Shown here one piece after another: positions 26,989 through 36,141 of a stretch of DNA of 64,000 nt (positions are counted from its first letter, which is position 1; each line of letters opens with the position of its first letter). The translations under genes and the position numbers were made by a program. The notes beneath the pieces are model-generated. The model was not told the origin of the DNA and ran no database searches. It saw only the letters and a list, made by a program, of their open reading frames with translations. The DNA lies in the NCBI RefSeq assembly GCF_902706225.1, contig NZ_CACSKB010000001.1, positions 62,001 through 126,000 of the forward strand, in the 5' to 3' direction. Source of the stretch: Microbacterium sp. 18062. GTDB lineage: Bacteria > Actinomycetota > Actinomycetes > Actinomycetales > Microbacteriaceae.

Positions 26989-28535
26989 GGCTGGCGCTCC
27001 TCGTCGGCGCCCTGCGCGGCCAGCCCGGCGAACGCGCACGCACGATCGCCGGCCTCGTTGCGGTGGTCGCGGGCGTCGCGGTCGTGTGCGGGGGGGTCTT
27101 CGCCCTGGGCGCCGTGTCGGCCGCCGCCGCTTTCGTGGTCGCTGTGCTCGGCGGCTCCGCCGTCGCCATCGGCTACGCGCTCGCCTCGCCCGTCTCCGGC
27201 ACGGCCGACCAGCTCGACCCCCGTCGCTTCGCGACCCTGGGCCTGGGCGCCCGCCCGCTCGCCGGCGCCACCCTGCTCGCCAGCCTCGTCAGCGTCCCCA
27301 TGCTCGCGCTCGCCGCCGTGTCGATTGCGATCGGGCTGATGTGGGCGGAGCGGGGCGCGGGGCCGGCGGCGATCGCCGGGCCGCTGCTCGGGTTCCTCAC
27401 CTGCCTCGTGCTCGCCCGCGTCGGTGCCGGCGTCTCCGCGGCGATCGGCGGACAACGCCGCTCCCGTGAGCTGACGGGACTGTTCATCCTGGCCCTGCTC
27501 GTGGTCGTGGTGCCCGTCGGGGTGTTCTTCGCCTCGCTCGACTGGGGTGACCAGGTTCCGTCGCAGCTCGACGCGGCCGCGCAGATCCTGAGCGTCACCC
27601 CCGTCGGTGCGGCATGGGCGCTGCCCGGAGCCGCGGTGGCGGGCGACACGGCCGCGCTCTGGACCGCCCTGGCGATCTCGGTCGCGACGATCGCCGCACT
27701 GGTCGTCGCCTGGTACGGGCTCGTGGCGCGGGCCCTGCGCACCATCGACCGCCCGTCGCTCGGCCGAGAGCGCGGAGGCATGGGGTGGTTCTCGGTGACG
27801 CCCGGAACACCCGGCGGGGCGATCGCGGCGCGCAGCCTGACGTACTGGCTGCGCGACCGCCGGTACGGCGTGAACATCCTCGTGGTGCCGGTCGCGGCCC
27901 TGCTGACCACCATCCCGCTCCTGATCGCCGGGGTGCCGCCCGAGATCGTGGCGCTCGTGCCCGTGCCGATCGTCGCCCTGTTCTTCGGATGGCTGCCGCA
28001 CAACGACCTCGCCTACGACTCGACCGCGGTGTGGCTGCACATCGCGTCGGGGGTGCGCGGGATCTCCGATCGGATCGGCCGGCTCGTGCCCATCCTCGTG
28101 ATCGGAGTCCCGACGTTCGCGATCGCCATCCCTCTCGTCATCGCCGTCAACGGGCGGTGGGCGCACCTGCCCGCTCTCGCCGGGGTGACCATCAGCCTGT
28201 TCCTGGCGGGGCTCGGCCTGTCGTCGATCTCGTCCGTCGCGACGCCGTATGCAGTGTCCCGCCCGGGCGACAGCCCGTTCCAGCAGCCGCAGCGCACCGG
28301 ATCCGCGGGCGTCGCCGGCCAGGCGTTCGTCATGATCGGATCGCTCCTGATCAGCGCTCCGACCCTGTGGTGGGCGTGGCTCGCCGTCTCGGGCGATCCG
28401 TCGTACGGGCTCGCCGCCCTGGTCGCCGGCATCGCGACGGGACTCCTCGTGCTCGGCATCGGCCTCGCGGTGGGGGCGACGCTGTTCGAGCGGCGCTCGG
28501 GCGCGCTGATGGAGTTCGTCGAAGCGGCGTACTGA
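26964..28535 (+). CDS. ABC transporter permease (exporter type)
   Basis: 523 residues with roughly twelve hydrophobic segments, starting MVAHVLRLRLALLVGALRGQ. Polar loops include QLDPRRFATLGLGARPLAGA and RTIDRPSLGRERGGMGWF. The layout (two six-helix halves in one chain) fits ABC-2-like exporters without a recognisable substrate-binding protein. It overlaps the ATPase gene by 25 bp and is therefore its partner. No substrate can be read from the sequence. Confidence 0.8.
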
Positions 28536-28536
28536 G

Positions 28537-28562
28537 GCGAAAGCCTCCCCGGAGGGGGAGAT
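28537..28562. repeat. 26-bp hairpin repeat, first copy (inverted second copy at 44834)
   Basis: Immediately after the permease gene, a 26-bp sequence with core CCTCCCCGGAGGGGGAG is repeated exactly, in reverse orientation, at 44834-44859. Both copies are intergenic and fold into GC-rich hairpins. It may act as a terminator here; two exact copies 16 kb apart suggest a dispersed element. Confidence 0.7.
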
Positions 28563-28642
28563 CTCGGGTCTGTCCCGGATGGCCATCGACCATCGGTCGC
28601 TGATCCGGAGATCCGGACGGTGCCGGGAACATCCGTCGCGAC

Positions 28643-28648
28643 TACACT
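28643..28648 (+). promoter_or_regulatory. -10 box (TACACT) of a probable leaderless promoter for the DUF3039 gene
   Basis: TACACT ends 8 nt before the ATG at 28657, and no Shine-Dalgarno lies in that interval. Transcription starting about 7-8 nt after the box would place the 5' end at the start codon. Confidence 0.6.
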
Positions 28649-28656
28649 GGCAGACC

Positions 28657-28923
28657 ATGAGCACGCCTCTCGACAGCCCCGACCAGGGCGGACTCGCCAC
28701 CCTCGACCGCGAGCTCGAGGAGCTCATCCGCGAGGAGAACGTCGAGCCCGGCGACCATGAGCGGTTCTCGCACTACGTCAAGAAGGACAAGATCCTCGAG
28801 TCCGCGATCACGGGCAAGCCTGTGCGGGCACTGTGCGGCAAGAAGTGGACCCCCGGGCGCGACCCGGAGAAGTTCCCGGTCTGCCCGTCCTGTAAAGAGA
28901 TCTACGAGTCGCTGCAGTCCTGA
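28657..28923 (+). CDS. DUF3039 small zinc-ribbon-like protein
   Basis: 88 residues. The conserved core HYVKKDKILESAITGKPVRA and the CGKKW...CPSC arrangement match DUF3039, an actinobacterial family whose Cys pairs probably hold a zinc ion. The function is unknown. ATG 28657 is set by homology and by TACACT 8 nt upstream, favouring a leaderless transcript; the in-frame ATG at 28579 has no support. Confidence 0.85.
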   Translation: MSTPLDSPDQGGLATLDRELEELIREENVEPGDHERFSHYVKKDKILESAITGKPVRALCGKKWTPGRDPEKFPVCPSCKEIYESLQS

Positions 28924-28951
28924 GCGCGCCTCCGCCAGGCCTCGGCGCGGG

Positions 28952-30268
28952 TCACGCGAAGACGGTCGGGATGGCCGGATCCGAGCGGCTGAGCCCGAGG
29001 GCTCTCACCGGCAGTTCCGCCCGTGCGGCGGCATGGTGGTCGCGTGCGGCCCGGACGCCGTCGGCGCCGGCGAGCTCCGTCGCGATCTGCCCGTCGCGTA
29101 CCAGGTCGACCCGCAGCGCACGGGAGCCCGGATCGCCGCCCGCCGCCTCGGACGGATCGGCACCGTCGACCACCGCGACGACCTCGGCGGTCGCGACGCC
29201 CGCGGCGACCCTGCGGAACGCCGTCTTGCGGCCTCCCGCCGAGGCCTTCTGCGCCGAGGTCTTCGCGACCGGCACCCAGTCGCCGGCCGCGTCCTGCCGG
29301 GCGACGAGCTTGTAGACCATCCCGGCGGTCGGTGATCCCGATCCGGTCACGACCGACGTGCCCACTCCGTATGCGTCGACGGGGGATGCGGCAAGCGCTG
29401 CGATCGCGTACTCGTCCAGGTCGCTGGTCACGGTGATGCGCGTGCTCGTCGCCCCGAGCCCGTCGAGGATCTCCCGCACCTCCGCCGCGACCACCGGCAG
29501 GTCGCCCGAATCGATGCGGACGCCGCCGAGGCCGGTGCCGGCCACGCGGATCGCGGTCTCGACGCCCCGGCGGATGTCGTAGGTGTCGACCAGCAGCGTC
29601 GTACCGAGGCCCTGCGCGGCGATCTGCGCGCGGAAGGCGTCCTCCTCGTTGTCGTGCAGCAGAGTCCAGGCGTGCGCGGCCGTGCCCATGGTCGGCACGT
29701 CCCAGACCCGTCCGGCCTCCAGGTTGCTCGTCGCATCGAAGCCGGCGATGTACGCGGCGCGGGCCGCCGCGACGGCCGAGTGCTCCGCGGCGCGGCGCGA
29801 GCCCATCTCCGCGAGCGGGCGCCTTCCGGCGGCGATCGCCATCCGCGCCGCCGCCGTCGCCACCGCGGAGTCGTGGTTCAGCACGCTGAGCGCGAGCGTC
29901 TCGAGGACGACCGCCTCGACGAACGTGCCCTCGACGGTGAGCACGGGGGAGCCGGGGAAGTACAGCTCGCCCTCGCGATACCCGGCGATCGACCCGCGGA
30001 ATCGGAAGGTCTCGAGGTACGCCAGGGTGTCCGCATCCACGATCCTGCGGTCGCGGAGGAACCGGAGCTCCTCGTCGCCGAAGCGGAAGTCCGCGAGGAG
30101 CGCGAGCAGGCGCCCGGTGCCGGCGACGACGCCGAAGCGGCGCCCGCCGGGCAGGCGCCGCGCGAACAGCTCGAACACGCACCGCCTCGTCGCCGTGCCG
30201 TCGCGCAGGGCGGCCTCGATCATGGTCAGCTCGTAGCGGTCGGTCAGCAGGGCCGTGGAGGCGGACAT
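28952..30268 (-). CDS. pncB: Nicotinate phosphoribosyltransferase
   Basis: 438 residues. [18 protein letters not shown] at the N-terminus, the catalytic His region [30 protein letters not shown] and the phosphate-binding [17 protein letters not shown] are diagnostic. It makes nicotinate mononucleotide from nicotinate and PRPP in the NAD salvage (Preiss-Handler) pathway. ATG 30268 lies 7 nt behind the minus-strand -10 box TAGAGT, so the mRNA is probably leaderless; the GTG at 30277 would abut the box and is unlikely. It is divergent from murI with only 32 bp between starts. Confidence 0.92.
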   Translation of the reverse strand: MSASTALLTDRYELTMIEAALRDGTATRRCVFELFARRLPGGRRFGVVAGTGRLLALLADFRFGDEELRFLRDRRIVDADTLAYLETFRFRGSIAGYREGELYFPGSPVLTVEGTFVEAVVLETLALSVLNHDSAVATAAARMAIAAGRRPLAEMGSRRAAEHSAVAAARAAYIAGFDATSNLEAGRVWDVPTMGTAAHAWTLLHDNEEDAFRAQIAAQGLGTTLLVDTYDIRRGVETAIRVAGTGLGGVRIDSGDLPVVAAEVREILDGLGATSTRITVTSDLDEYAIAALAASPVDAYGVGTSVVTGSGSPTAGMVYKLVARQDAAGDWVPVAKTSAQKASAGGRKTAFRRVAAGVATAEVVAVVDGADPSEAAGGDPGSRALRVDLVRDGQIATELAGADGVRAARDHHAAARAELPVRALGLSRSDPAIPTVFA

Positions 30269-30275
30269 GGCGGTC

Positions 30276-30298
30276 ACTCTACCGAGCGCGGGTAGGGT
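30276..30298. promoter_or_regulatory. Compact back-to-back promoters of pncB and murI
   Basis: A minus-strand TAGAGT (30281-30276) serves pncB and a plus-strand TAGGGT (30293-30298) serves murI, within a 32-bp gap. The pncB box is 7 nt from its ATG, the murI box 8 nt from an in-frame GTG at 30307. Each -35 region would lie inside the other gene. Confidence 0.55.
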
Positions 30299-30300
30299 TG

Positions 30301-31125
30301 ATGCTCGTGGACGACGCGCCGATCGGGATCTTCGACTCCGGGGTCGGAGGGCTCACCGTGGCGCGTGCGATCTCGCAGCTGCTGCCGCGCGAGTCCCTGC
30401 TGTACATCGGCGACACCGCGCGCTCGCCCTACGGTCCCCAGCCCATCGCCGATGTGCGCCGCTACTCGCTGGAGATCCTCGACACGCTGGTCGAACAGGG
30501 CGTGAAGATGCTGGTGATCGCTTGCAACACCGCGTCGGCCGCGATGCTCCGCGACGCTCGGGAACGCTACGACGTCCCGGTGGTGGAGGTCATCGGGCCG
30601 GCGGTGCGGACGGCGATCTCGACGACCCGCAACGGACGCATCGGCGTGATCGGCACCGCGGGCACCGTCGGCTCCGGCGCCTACCAGGACATGCTCGAGG
30701 TGAACCCGAACGTGACCGTGTTCGCCGAGGCGTGTCCGCGCTTCGTCGAGTTCGTCGAGGCCGGGATCACCGACACACCCGAGGTGCTGGGTGTCGCCGA
30801 GGAGTACCTTGCGCCGCTGCGGCACGCGGGTGTCGACACCCTCGTGCTCGGCTGCACGCACTACCCGTTCCTCGAGGGCGCGATCAGCTACGTGATGGGG
30901 CAGGGCGTCAGCCTCGTCTCGAGCGATTCCGAGACCGCGAAGGACGTGTACCGTCAGCTCGTCTCCCGCGACCTGCTCGCGGGCCCGGATGCGGTCGCCC
31001 ACCACGTCTACGAGGCGACCGGCTCGTCGGCCGACGACTTCATCCAGCTCGCGCACCGGCTGATGGGGCGCGAAGTGCGCTCCGTGCAGCTCGTGCAGAC
31101 CGGCGCGATCGACCTCCCGCGCTGA
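30301..31125 (+). CDS. murI: Glutamate racemase
   Basis: 274 residues. Both catalytic cysteines are present, in [14 protein letters not shown] and [13 protein letters not shown], along with [16 protein letters not shown] at the N-terminus and GDTARSPYG. The enzyme makes D-glutamate for peptidoglycan. I give ATG 30301, but GTG 30307 lies 8 nt after TAGGGT and would give the family-like start [10 protein letters not shown] from a leaderless mRNA; it may be the true start. It heads the run murI-rph-rdgB, a common actinobacterial order. Confidence 0.93.
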   Translation: MLVDDAPIGIFDSGVGGLTVARAISQLLPRESLLYIGDTARSPYGPQPIADVRRYSLEILDTLVEQGVKMLVIACNTASAAMLRDARERYDVPVVEVIGPAVRTAISTTRNGRIGVIGTAGTVGSGAYQDMLEVNPNVTVFAEACPRFVEFVEAGITDTPEVLGVAEEYLAPLRHAGVDTLVLGCTHYPFLEGAISYVMGQGVSLVSSDSETAKDVYRQLVSRDLLAGPDAVAHHVYEATGSSADDFIQLAHRLMGREVRSVQLVQTGAIDLPR

Positions 31126-31153
31126 TCCCGTCCCCCGAACCCCGAGGAGTCCC

Positions 31154-31897
31154 ATGTCCGAGATCACCCGCGCCGACGGCCGTGCTGTCGACCAGCTCCG
31201 TCCCGTCACGATCGAACGCGGGTGGAGCGCGCACGCCGAGGGCTCGGCGCTCATCTCGTTCGGCGGCACGAAGGTGCTGTGCACGGCCTCGTTCACGAAC
31301 GGCGTGCCCCGTTGGCTCGCTGGCAAGGGCAAGGGCTGGGTGACGGCCGAGTATGCGATGCTGCCCCGGGCCACGAACAGCCGCAACGATCGTGAGAGCA
31401 TCAAGGGAAAGGTCGGCGGCCGCACCCACGAGATCTCGCGCCTCATCGGGCGTGCCCTGCGCGCGGTGGTCGACACCAAGGCGCTGGGGGAGAACACGAT
31501 CGTCATCGACTGCGACGTGCTGCAGGCCGACGGTGGCACGCGCACGGCCGCGATCACGGGCGCCTACGTGGCGCTCGCCGACGCGATCGAGTGGGGCCGC
31601 GGCAAGAAGTTCATCGGCCAGAAGTCCACCGTGCTGATCGACTCGGTGTCGGCGGTGTCGGTCGGCATCATCGACGGCGAGCCCATGCTCGATCTCGCCT
31701 ACGTCGAGGACGTGCGGGCCGAGACCGACATGAACGTCGTCGTCACCGGCCGCGGCCTGTTCGTCGAGGTGCAGGGCACCGCCGAGGGCGCGCCGTTCGA
31801 CAAGCGCGAGCTCGACGCCCTGCTCGGCCTCGGCGTCGACGGCTGCGCGAGCCTGCGCGAGGCGCAGCTGGCCGCCCTCGGGAACGGTGACGCGTGA
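31154..31897 (+). CDS. rph: Ribonuclease PH
   Basis: 247 residues of the phosphorolytic 3'-5' exoribonuclease that trims tRNA 3' ends. Conserved stretches: [38 protein letters not shown] and [22 protein letters not shown] lies about 8 nt before the ATG. It follows murI by 28 bp and overlaps rdgB by 4 bp (GTGA), forming an operon. Confidence 0.94.
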   Translation: MSEITRADGRAVDQLRPVTIERGWSAHAEGSALISFGGTKVLCTASFTNGVPRWLAGKGKGWVTAEYAMLPRATNSRNDRESIKGKVGGRTHEISRLIGRALRAVVDTKALGENTIVIDCDVLQADGGTRTAAITGAYVALADAIEWGRGKKFIGQKSTVLIDSVSAVSVGIIDGEPMLDLAYVEDVRAETDMNVVVTGRGLFVEVQGTAEGAPFDKRELDALLGLGVDGCASLREAQLAALGNGDA

Positions 31898-32493
31898 CGG
31901 CGCGCATCGTCCTGGCGACCCACAACCCGCACAAGGTCGAGGAGTTCCAGGCGATCGTGCGGGACACCCGTCCCGACCTCGAGGTCGTCGGCTACGACGG
32001 GCCCGAGCCGGTCGAGGACGGCGTGACGTTCGCGGCCAACGCGCTGATCAAGGCGCGGGCCGCCGCATCCCACACCGGCCTTCCCGCGCTCGCCGACGAC
32101 TCGGGCATCTGCGTCGATGTGCTCGGGGGATCGCCGGGCGTCTTCTCCGCCTACTGGGCGGGGCATCGCAAGGACGCGCGCGCGAACCTCGAACTGCTGC
32201 TCGACCAGCTCTCCGACATCGCTGACCCGCACCGCGGCGCGCAGTTCGTCTCGACGATCGCCCTCGTGATCCCGGATGGCGACGAGCACGTCGTCGAGGG
32301 CGTCTGGCCGGGGCGCCTCGCGGTCGCCTCGGCGGGGGCCGGAGGGTTCGGGTACGACCCGATCTTCATCCCCGACGGCCAGGCGCCGGGCACCGAGCGC
32401 ACGGTGGGCGAGTGGACGGCCGAGGAGAAGAACGCCGCCTCGCACCGCGCCCGCGCCTTCGCCGCGCTGGCCCCTCTGCTCGCGCAGCTGTGA
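31894..32493 (+). CDS. rdgB: RdgB/HAM1 non-canonical purine NTP pyrophosphatase
   Basis: 199 residues. [15 protein letters not shown] at the N-terminus, [24 protein letters not shown] and the C-terminal [12 protein letters not shown] are diagnostic. It hydrolyses dITP/XTP to keep deaminated purines out of nucleic acids. GTG 31894 overlaps the rph stop codon. The usual order rph-rdgB is kept. Confidence 0.93.
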   Translation: MTARIVLATHNPHKVEEFQAIVRDTRPDLEVVGYDGPEPVEDGVTFAANALIKARAAASHTGLPALADDSGICVDVLGGSPGVFSAYWAGHRKDARANLELLLDQLSDIADPHRGAQFVSTIALVIPDGDEHVVEGVWPGRLAVASAGAGGFGYDPIFIPDGQAPGTERTVGEWTAEEKNAASHRARAFAALAPLLAQL

Positions 32494-32503
32494 GCGCCTG
32501 AAC

Positions 32504-32578
32504 CCCGCGAGAAACCACATCCGACGCGAGACATCGCGCGATGCGGCACGTCTCGTCGCGGATGTGGTTTCTCGCGGG
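32504..32578. repeat. 75-bp intergenic inverted repeat
   Basis: Left arm 32504-32532 and right arm 32550-32578 (29 nt each) pair at 26 of 29 positions, including an unbroken 20-bp run that contains GAGAAACCACATCCG. The 17-nt loop contains the palindrome ATCGCGCGAT. It starts 10 bp after rdgB. It may terminate the murI-rph-rdgB transcript, but its length and modular build look like a dispersed MITE/REP-type unit. Confidence 0.75.
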
Positions 32579-32656
32579 TGGAGGTCGGCAGCGCGGATGA
32601 GAATCGGGATCGTTTCCGATTGCGGGGGATCGGGGTGCAAGACGGGGTCTTTCTCG

Positions 32657-32662
32657 TAGCCT
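32657..32662 (+). promoter_or_regulatory. -10 box (TAGCCT) of the CDF transporter gene, with an upstream dyad
   Basis: TAGCCT ends 6 nt before the ATG at 32669, consistent with a leaderless mRNA. A short dyad AATCGG/CCGATT (32602-32607/32616-32621) lies near the -45 position and could be a metal-sensor site; it does not match a metal-regulator consensus well enough to name one. Confidence 0.5.
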
Positions 32663-32668
32663 GGGCAC

Positions 32669-33583
32669 ATGCACGATCATGCGCCGGCCGGGGGAGTGCG
32701 CGGGGCCGCCAACCGTCGTCTGCTCGCGGTCTCGCTCGGGATCACCTCCACGGTGTTCGTCGTGCAGGTGGTCGGGGCGATCCTGTCCGGCTCGCTCGCG
32801 CTGCTGGCCGACGCCGTGCACATGCTGACGGATGCGGCGGCCCTCGTGATCGCGCTGATCGCCAGTATCGTGGCGGCCCGGCCCGCCAACGACCGACGCA
32901 CGTTCGGGTATCAGCGCGCCGAGGTCTTCGGGGCGCTGCTGAACGGCGTGATCCTCATCGCACTGTCGCTCTGGGTCGCGTTCGAGGCCGTGATGCGGCT
33001 GATCGATCCGGAGGAGCCGGAGGTCGAGGGCGGGCTGATGCTCGGGGTCGCGGTCGTCGGCCTCGTCGCGAACGCCGTCGCGATGTGGCTGCTGAGCGCC
33101 GCGCAGCGCACCAGCATCAACGTGCGCGGCGCCTACCTCGAGGTGCTGGGGGACCTGCTCGGGTCGGTCGCGGTGATCGTCGCGGCGGTCGTCATCCTGA
33201 CGACCGGCTGGCTGCCCGCCGACGCGATCGCGTCGTTGCTCATCGCCGCGATGATCGTCCCGCGCGCGATCGGGCTGCTCCGCGAGGTCGCCTCGGTGCT
33301 GAGCGAGGCGACCCCGAAGGGGATGCAGGTCCGTGAGATCCGCGAGCACATCCTGGGGACGCCGGGGGTGGCCGGAGTGCACGACGTGCATGTGTGGCAG
33401 CTCACCCGTGGTGCCCCGGTGTTCTCGGCACACGTGGTCGTCGATGCCGACTGCTACGCGTCCGGGCGGGCGGACGCCATCCTCACGGAGTTGCAGAGCT
33501 GCCTCGCCTCGCACTTCGACGTCGAGCACTCGACCTTCCAGCTGGAGCCGTCGGGGCACGTCGAGCACGACGCCCACGCCTGA
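32669..33583 (+). CDS. Cation diffusion facilitator metal exporter
   Basis: 304 residues, six membrane helices (about 15-195) and a cytosolic C-terminal domain (205-290). The helix-2 metal site is intact (DAVHMLTDAAAL, H-x-x-x-D). In helix 5 the usual H-x-x-x-D is E-V-L-G-D (AYLEVLGDLLGS), so one zinc-site His is Glu. The N- and C-termini are His-rich (MHDHAP, HVEHDAHA), as in zinc exporters of the ZitB/CzcD group. Zn is the likely cargo, but the Glu may change metal choice. A TAGCCT box 6 nt before the ATG suggests a leaderless mRNA. Confidence 0.87.
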   Translation: MHDHAPAGGVRGAANRRLLAVSLGITSTVFVVQVVGAILSGSLALLADAVHMLTDAAALVIALIASIVAARPANDRRTFGYQRAEVFGALLNGVILIALSLWVAFEAVMRLIDPEEPEVEGGLMLGVAVVGLVANAVAMWLLSAAQRTSINVRGAYLEVLGDLLGSVAVIVAAVVILTTGWLPADAIASLLIAAMIVPRAIGLLREVASVLSEATPKGMQVREIREHILGTPGVAGVHDVHVWQLTRGAPVFSAHVVVDADCYASGRADAILTELQSCLASHFDVEHSTFQLEPSGHVEHDAHA

Positions 33584-33601
33584 GCAGGAGCAGAGGGGCA
33601 C

Positions 33602-36073
33602 TCAGGACTCGTCGCGGACCTCGGCGGGGGCCTTGTCGGGGCGGAGCCCCCGCCACCGTGCGTGCCGGAGCCGGCCGTCGGGCGTCGCTTCGGCGTACGC
33701 CACCTCGGCGACGAGCTCGGGCCGTACCCAGAGTGCGTCGGAGGCGTCGGCATCCGGCACGTCGAGGAACGGCGAGGCGTCGGTGCGCAGCGGCTCCAGC
33801 CGCTCGGCGAGCAGCCGCAGCGCCCGCTCCCCGAATCCGGAGCCGACCCGGCCCGCATAGCGCAGCCCGTCGAGCGTCGGGATGCCCATGAGCAGGGACC
33901 CTATCGAGCCGCTCCGATTGCCGTGGCCGGGTCTGATCCCGCCGATCACGATCTCCTGCATGCGGACGTGCTTGGCCTTCAGCCAGTCGGCGCTGCGCTC
34001 GCCGGGGCGATAGCGGCTCGCCGGGTTCTTCACGACCACGCCCTCGAGGGCGAACGCCGCGCTCGCCGCGAGCGCGGCGTCGACGTCGTCGAAGACGGGC
34101 GGGGCGACGATGCTCGGGCCCGCGTCGGCGACCAGGCGCTCCAGCACGTGGCGACGTCGCACGAGGGGCTCTCCGGTGAGATCCGCCCCCGCGGACGAGA
34201 GCACGTCGAACACGTGCAAGCGCACCGGCACCCGCCGGGCCTCGGCGAGGATCTCGCCAGCCTGGGTCAGATGCATCCGGTTCTGCAGGCGGGTGAAGCT
34301 CGGCCGGCCGTCGGCGCCGAACGCGACGATCTCGCCGTCGAGGACCGCCGGGGACGATCCCAGCGCGACCCCGGTGAGCTCCGGATAGCGTGCCGTGATG
34401 TCGGTTCCGCTGCGGGCGCGCAGCAGCATCCGCGTGCCGTCCCAGAAGGCGAGTGCGCGGATGCCGTCCCACTTGATCTCGGCCCACTCCGCCGACCACC
34501 GGCGCGCGGTGCTGCGTGCGAGCGCGGGCGAGGCGTTCTCGGCGAGCATGGGCCGCAGGCGACCGGGGGAGAGCGCCCCCGGCCAGGCGGTCGTAGGGGC
34601 GGTCGTGCTCTCCGGAGTCGAGGCGGGTGCAGGGGGCGAGGCAGAGACCGGGCTCGAGACGGACTCGGGCGGAGCCGCATCCGTCTTCATGCGGTGCAGC
34701 AGCCAGGTCGACTTCTCGCCGCTGCCGTCCGTGCGGATGAGCGCGAGACGCACGCGGCGCAGCGGGCCGTCGGGGCGTCCGACGAGAGTGAAGATGACCT
34801 CGTCGTCGCGCCACTTCTCGAGCTCGTACGTCCCCTCGTCCCAGATCGTGACCGTGCCGGCGCCGTATTCCCCTTTCGGGATGCTTCCCTCGAACGAGCC
34901 GTAGGAGAGCGGGTGGTCCTCGGTCATGACCGCGAGATGGTTGCGGTCCGCCGTCTCGGGCACGCCTTTCGGCACCGCCCAGCTCACGAACACGCCGTCC
35001 CGCTCGAGGCGCAGATCGTAGTGGAGGCGCCGGGCGTGGTGCTCCTGGATGACGAACCGCGGTCCGTCTTCTGAGGCGGAGGGCCCGGCGCGGGGGTGAT
35101 CGGGCACGGGCTCGGGGGTGCGGTCGGCGGAGCGCTTGGCGAGATAGGTACGCAGCGGCGCGCGGTCGGCGACGCGCTCGCCGAGCCGGAATCCGAGCCC
35201 GGCCATCGGGTCGCCCCGTCGGCCGGTGCGCTCGAGCACCGCGGCGATGTCGAGGTGGGCGAGCGCGGGATCGTCGAGCTCCTCCCAGGTGCGGGGGGCC
35301 GCGACCGTGGGGCGGCCGCGGCCGCGCAACGAGTAGGGCGCGATCGTCGTCTTCTTGCCGTTGTTCTGGCTCCAGTCGACGAACACCTTGCCGGGCCGCG
35401 CCGCTCTCGACATGGTGCTCAGGACGAGATCGGGATGGTCGGCCTCGAGCGAGCGGGCGAGCTCCTTCGCGAGCGCCGACGCCTGCTCGCTCGTCTGCCC
35501 CGCCGGCAGCGCGCTGTACAGATGGATGCCCTTGCTGCCGCTGGTCACGGGCAGCGGCGGCATCCCGATGTCCTCCAGGATGTCGCGGGCCAGACGAGCG
35601 ACCTCGGCGCACTCGGCGAGGCCCACGTCGTCCCCGGGGTCGAGATCGAGCACCAGACGGTCGGGTCGCCCGGGCCGGCCGTCGGAATCGAACCGCCACT
35701 GCGGGGTGTGCAGCTCGAGGCTCGCGGTCTGCGCGAGCCAGACGAGGGTCGCCCGGTCCGCCACGAGCGGGTAGAGCTTCGTGCCGGTCGAGTGGACGAT
35801 GCCCCGGCGCGGAACCCAGTCGGGGGCGCCCCGTTCGAGATCCTTCGCGAAGAACGACGTCCCCGGATGCTCGTCGTCGCCCACGCCGTCCGGCCAGCGC
35901 TTGCGGGTGACCGGTCGTCCGTCGAGGTGCGGCAGCATGAGCGGCGCGATGCGCGCGTAGTAGTCGACGACCTCCGCCTTGGTCGTGCCGGTCGCGGGGT
36001 AGAGCACCTTGTCGAGACGGCTGAGGCGGACGCGGCGGCCGTCGACCGTCACCGTCTGCTGCGCGTCCGCCAT
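33602..36073 (-). CDS. ligD: Multifunctional DNA ligase D (polymerase-phosphoesterase-ligase)
   Basis: 823 residues in the order polymerase, 3'-phosphoesterase, ligase. Polymerase (about 1-300): DLDPGDDVGLAE with the catalytic Asp pair near 142, and TSGSKGIHLYSALP. Phosphoesterase (about 335-480): FVIQEHHARRLHYDLRLERD and SIPKGEYGAGTVTIW. Ligase (about 515-823): the nucleotidyl-lysine in EIKWDGIRAL near 534, LDGEIVAFG, EGVVVKNPASRYRPGERS. It repairs double-strand breaks with Ku. A Pro/Ser-rich linker precedes the ligase. ATG 36073 is preferred by family; in-frame ATGs at 36082 and 36085 would add a few residues. It is divergent from ku. Confidence 0.93.
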   Translation of the reverse strand: MADAQQTVTVDGRRVRLSRLDKVLYPATGTTKAEVVDYYARIAPLMLPHLDGRPVTRKRWPDGVGDDEHPGTSFFAKDLERGAPDWVPRRGIVHSTGTKLYPLVADRATLVWLAQTASLELHTPQWRFDSDGRPGRPDRLVLDLDPGDDVGLAECAEVARLARDILEDIGMPPLPVTSGSKGIHLYSALPAGQTSEQASALAKELARSLEADHPDLVLSTMSRAARPGKVFVDWSQNNGKKTTIAPYSLRGRGRPTVAAPRTWEELDDPALAHLDIAAVLERTGRRGDPMAGLGFRLGERVADRAPLRTYLAKRSADRTPEPVPDHPRAGPSASEDGPRFVIQEHHARRLHYDLRLERDGVFVSWAVPKGVPETADRNHLAVMTEDHPLSYGSFEGSIPKGEYGAGTVTIWDEGTYELEKWRDDEVIFTLVGRPDGPLRRVRLALIRTDGSGEKSTWLLHRMKTDAAPPESVSSPVSASPPAPASTPESTTAPTTAWPGALSPGRLRPMLAENASPALARSTARRWSAEWAEIKWDGIRALAFWDGTRMLLRARSGTDITARYPELTGVALGSSPAVLDGEIVAFGADGRPSFTRLQNRMHLTQAGEILAEARRVPVRLHVFDVLSSAGADLTGEPLVRRRHVLERLVADAGPSIVAPPVFDDVDAALAASAAFALEGVVVKNPASRYRPGERSADWLKAKHVRMQEIVIGGIRPGHGNRSGSIGSLLMGIPTLDGLRYAGRVGSGFGERALRLLAERLEPLRTDASPFLDVPDADASDALWVRPELVAEVAYAEATPDGRLRHARWRGLRPDKAPAEVRDES

Positions 36074-36141
36074 GCCGACCATCATGCCGCGCGGGGTGCA
36101 AGCCCTAGCCACGGCGCGGCGATCCGGTGTGTACTACCAGG

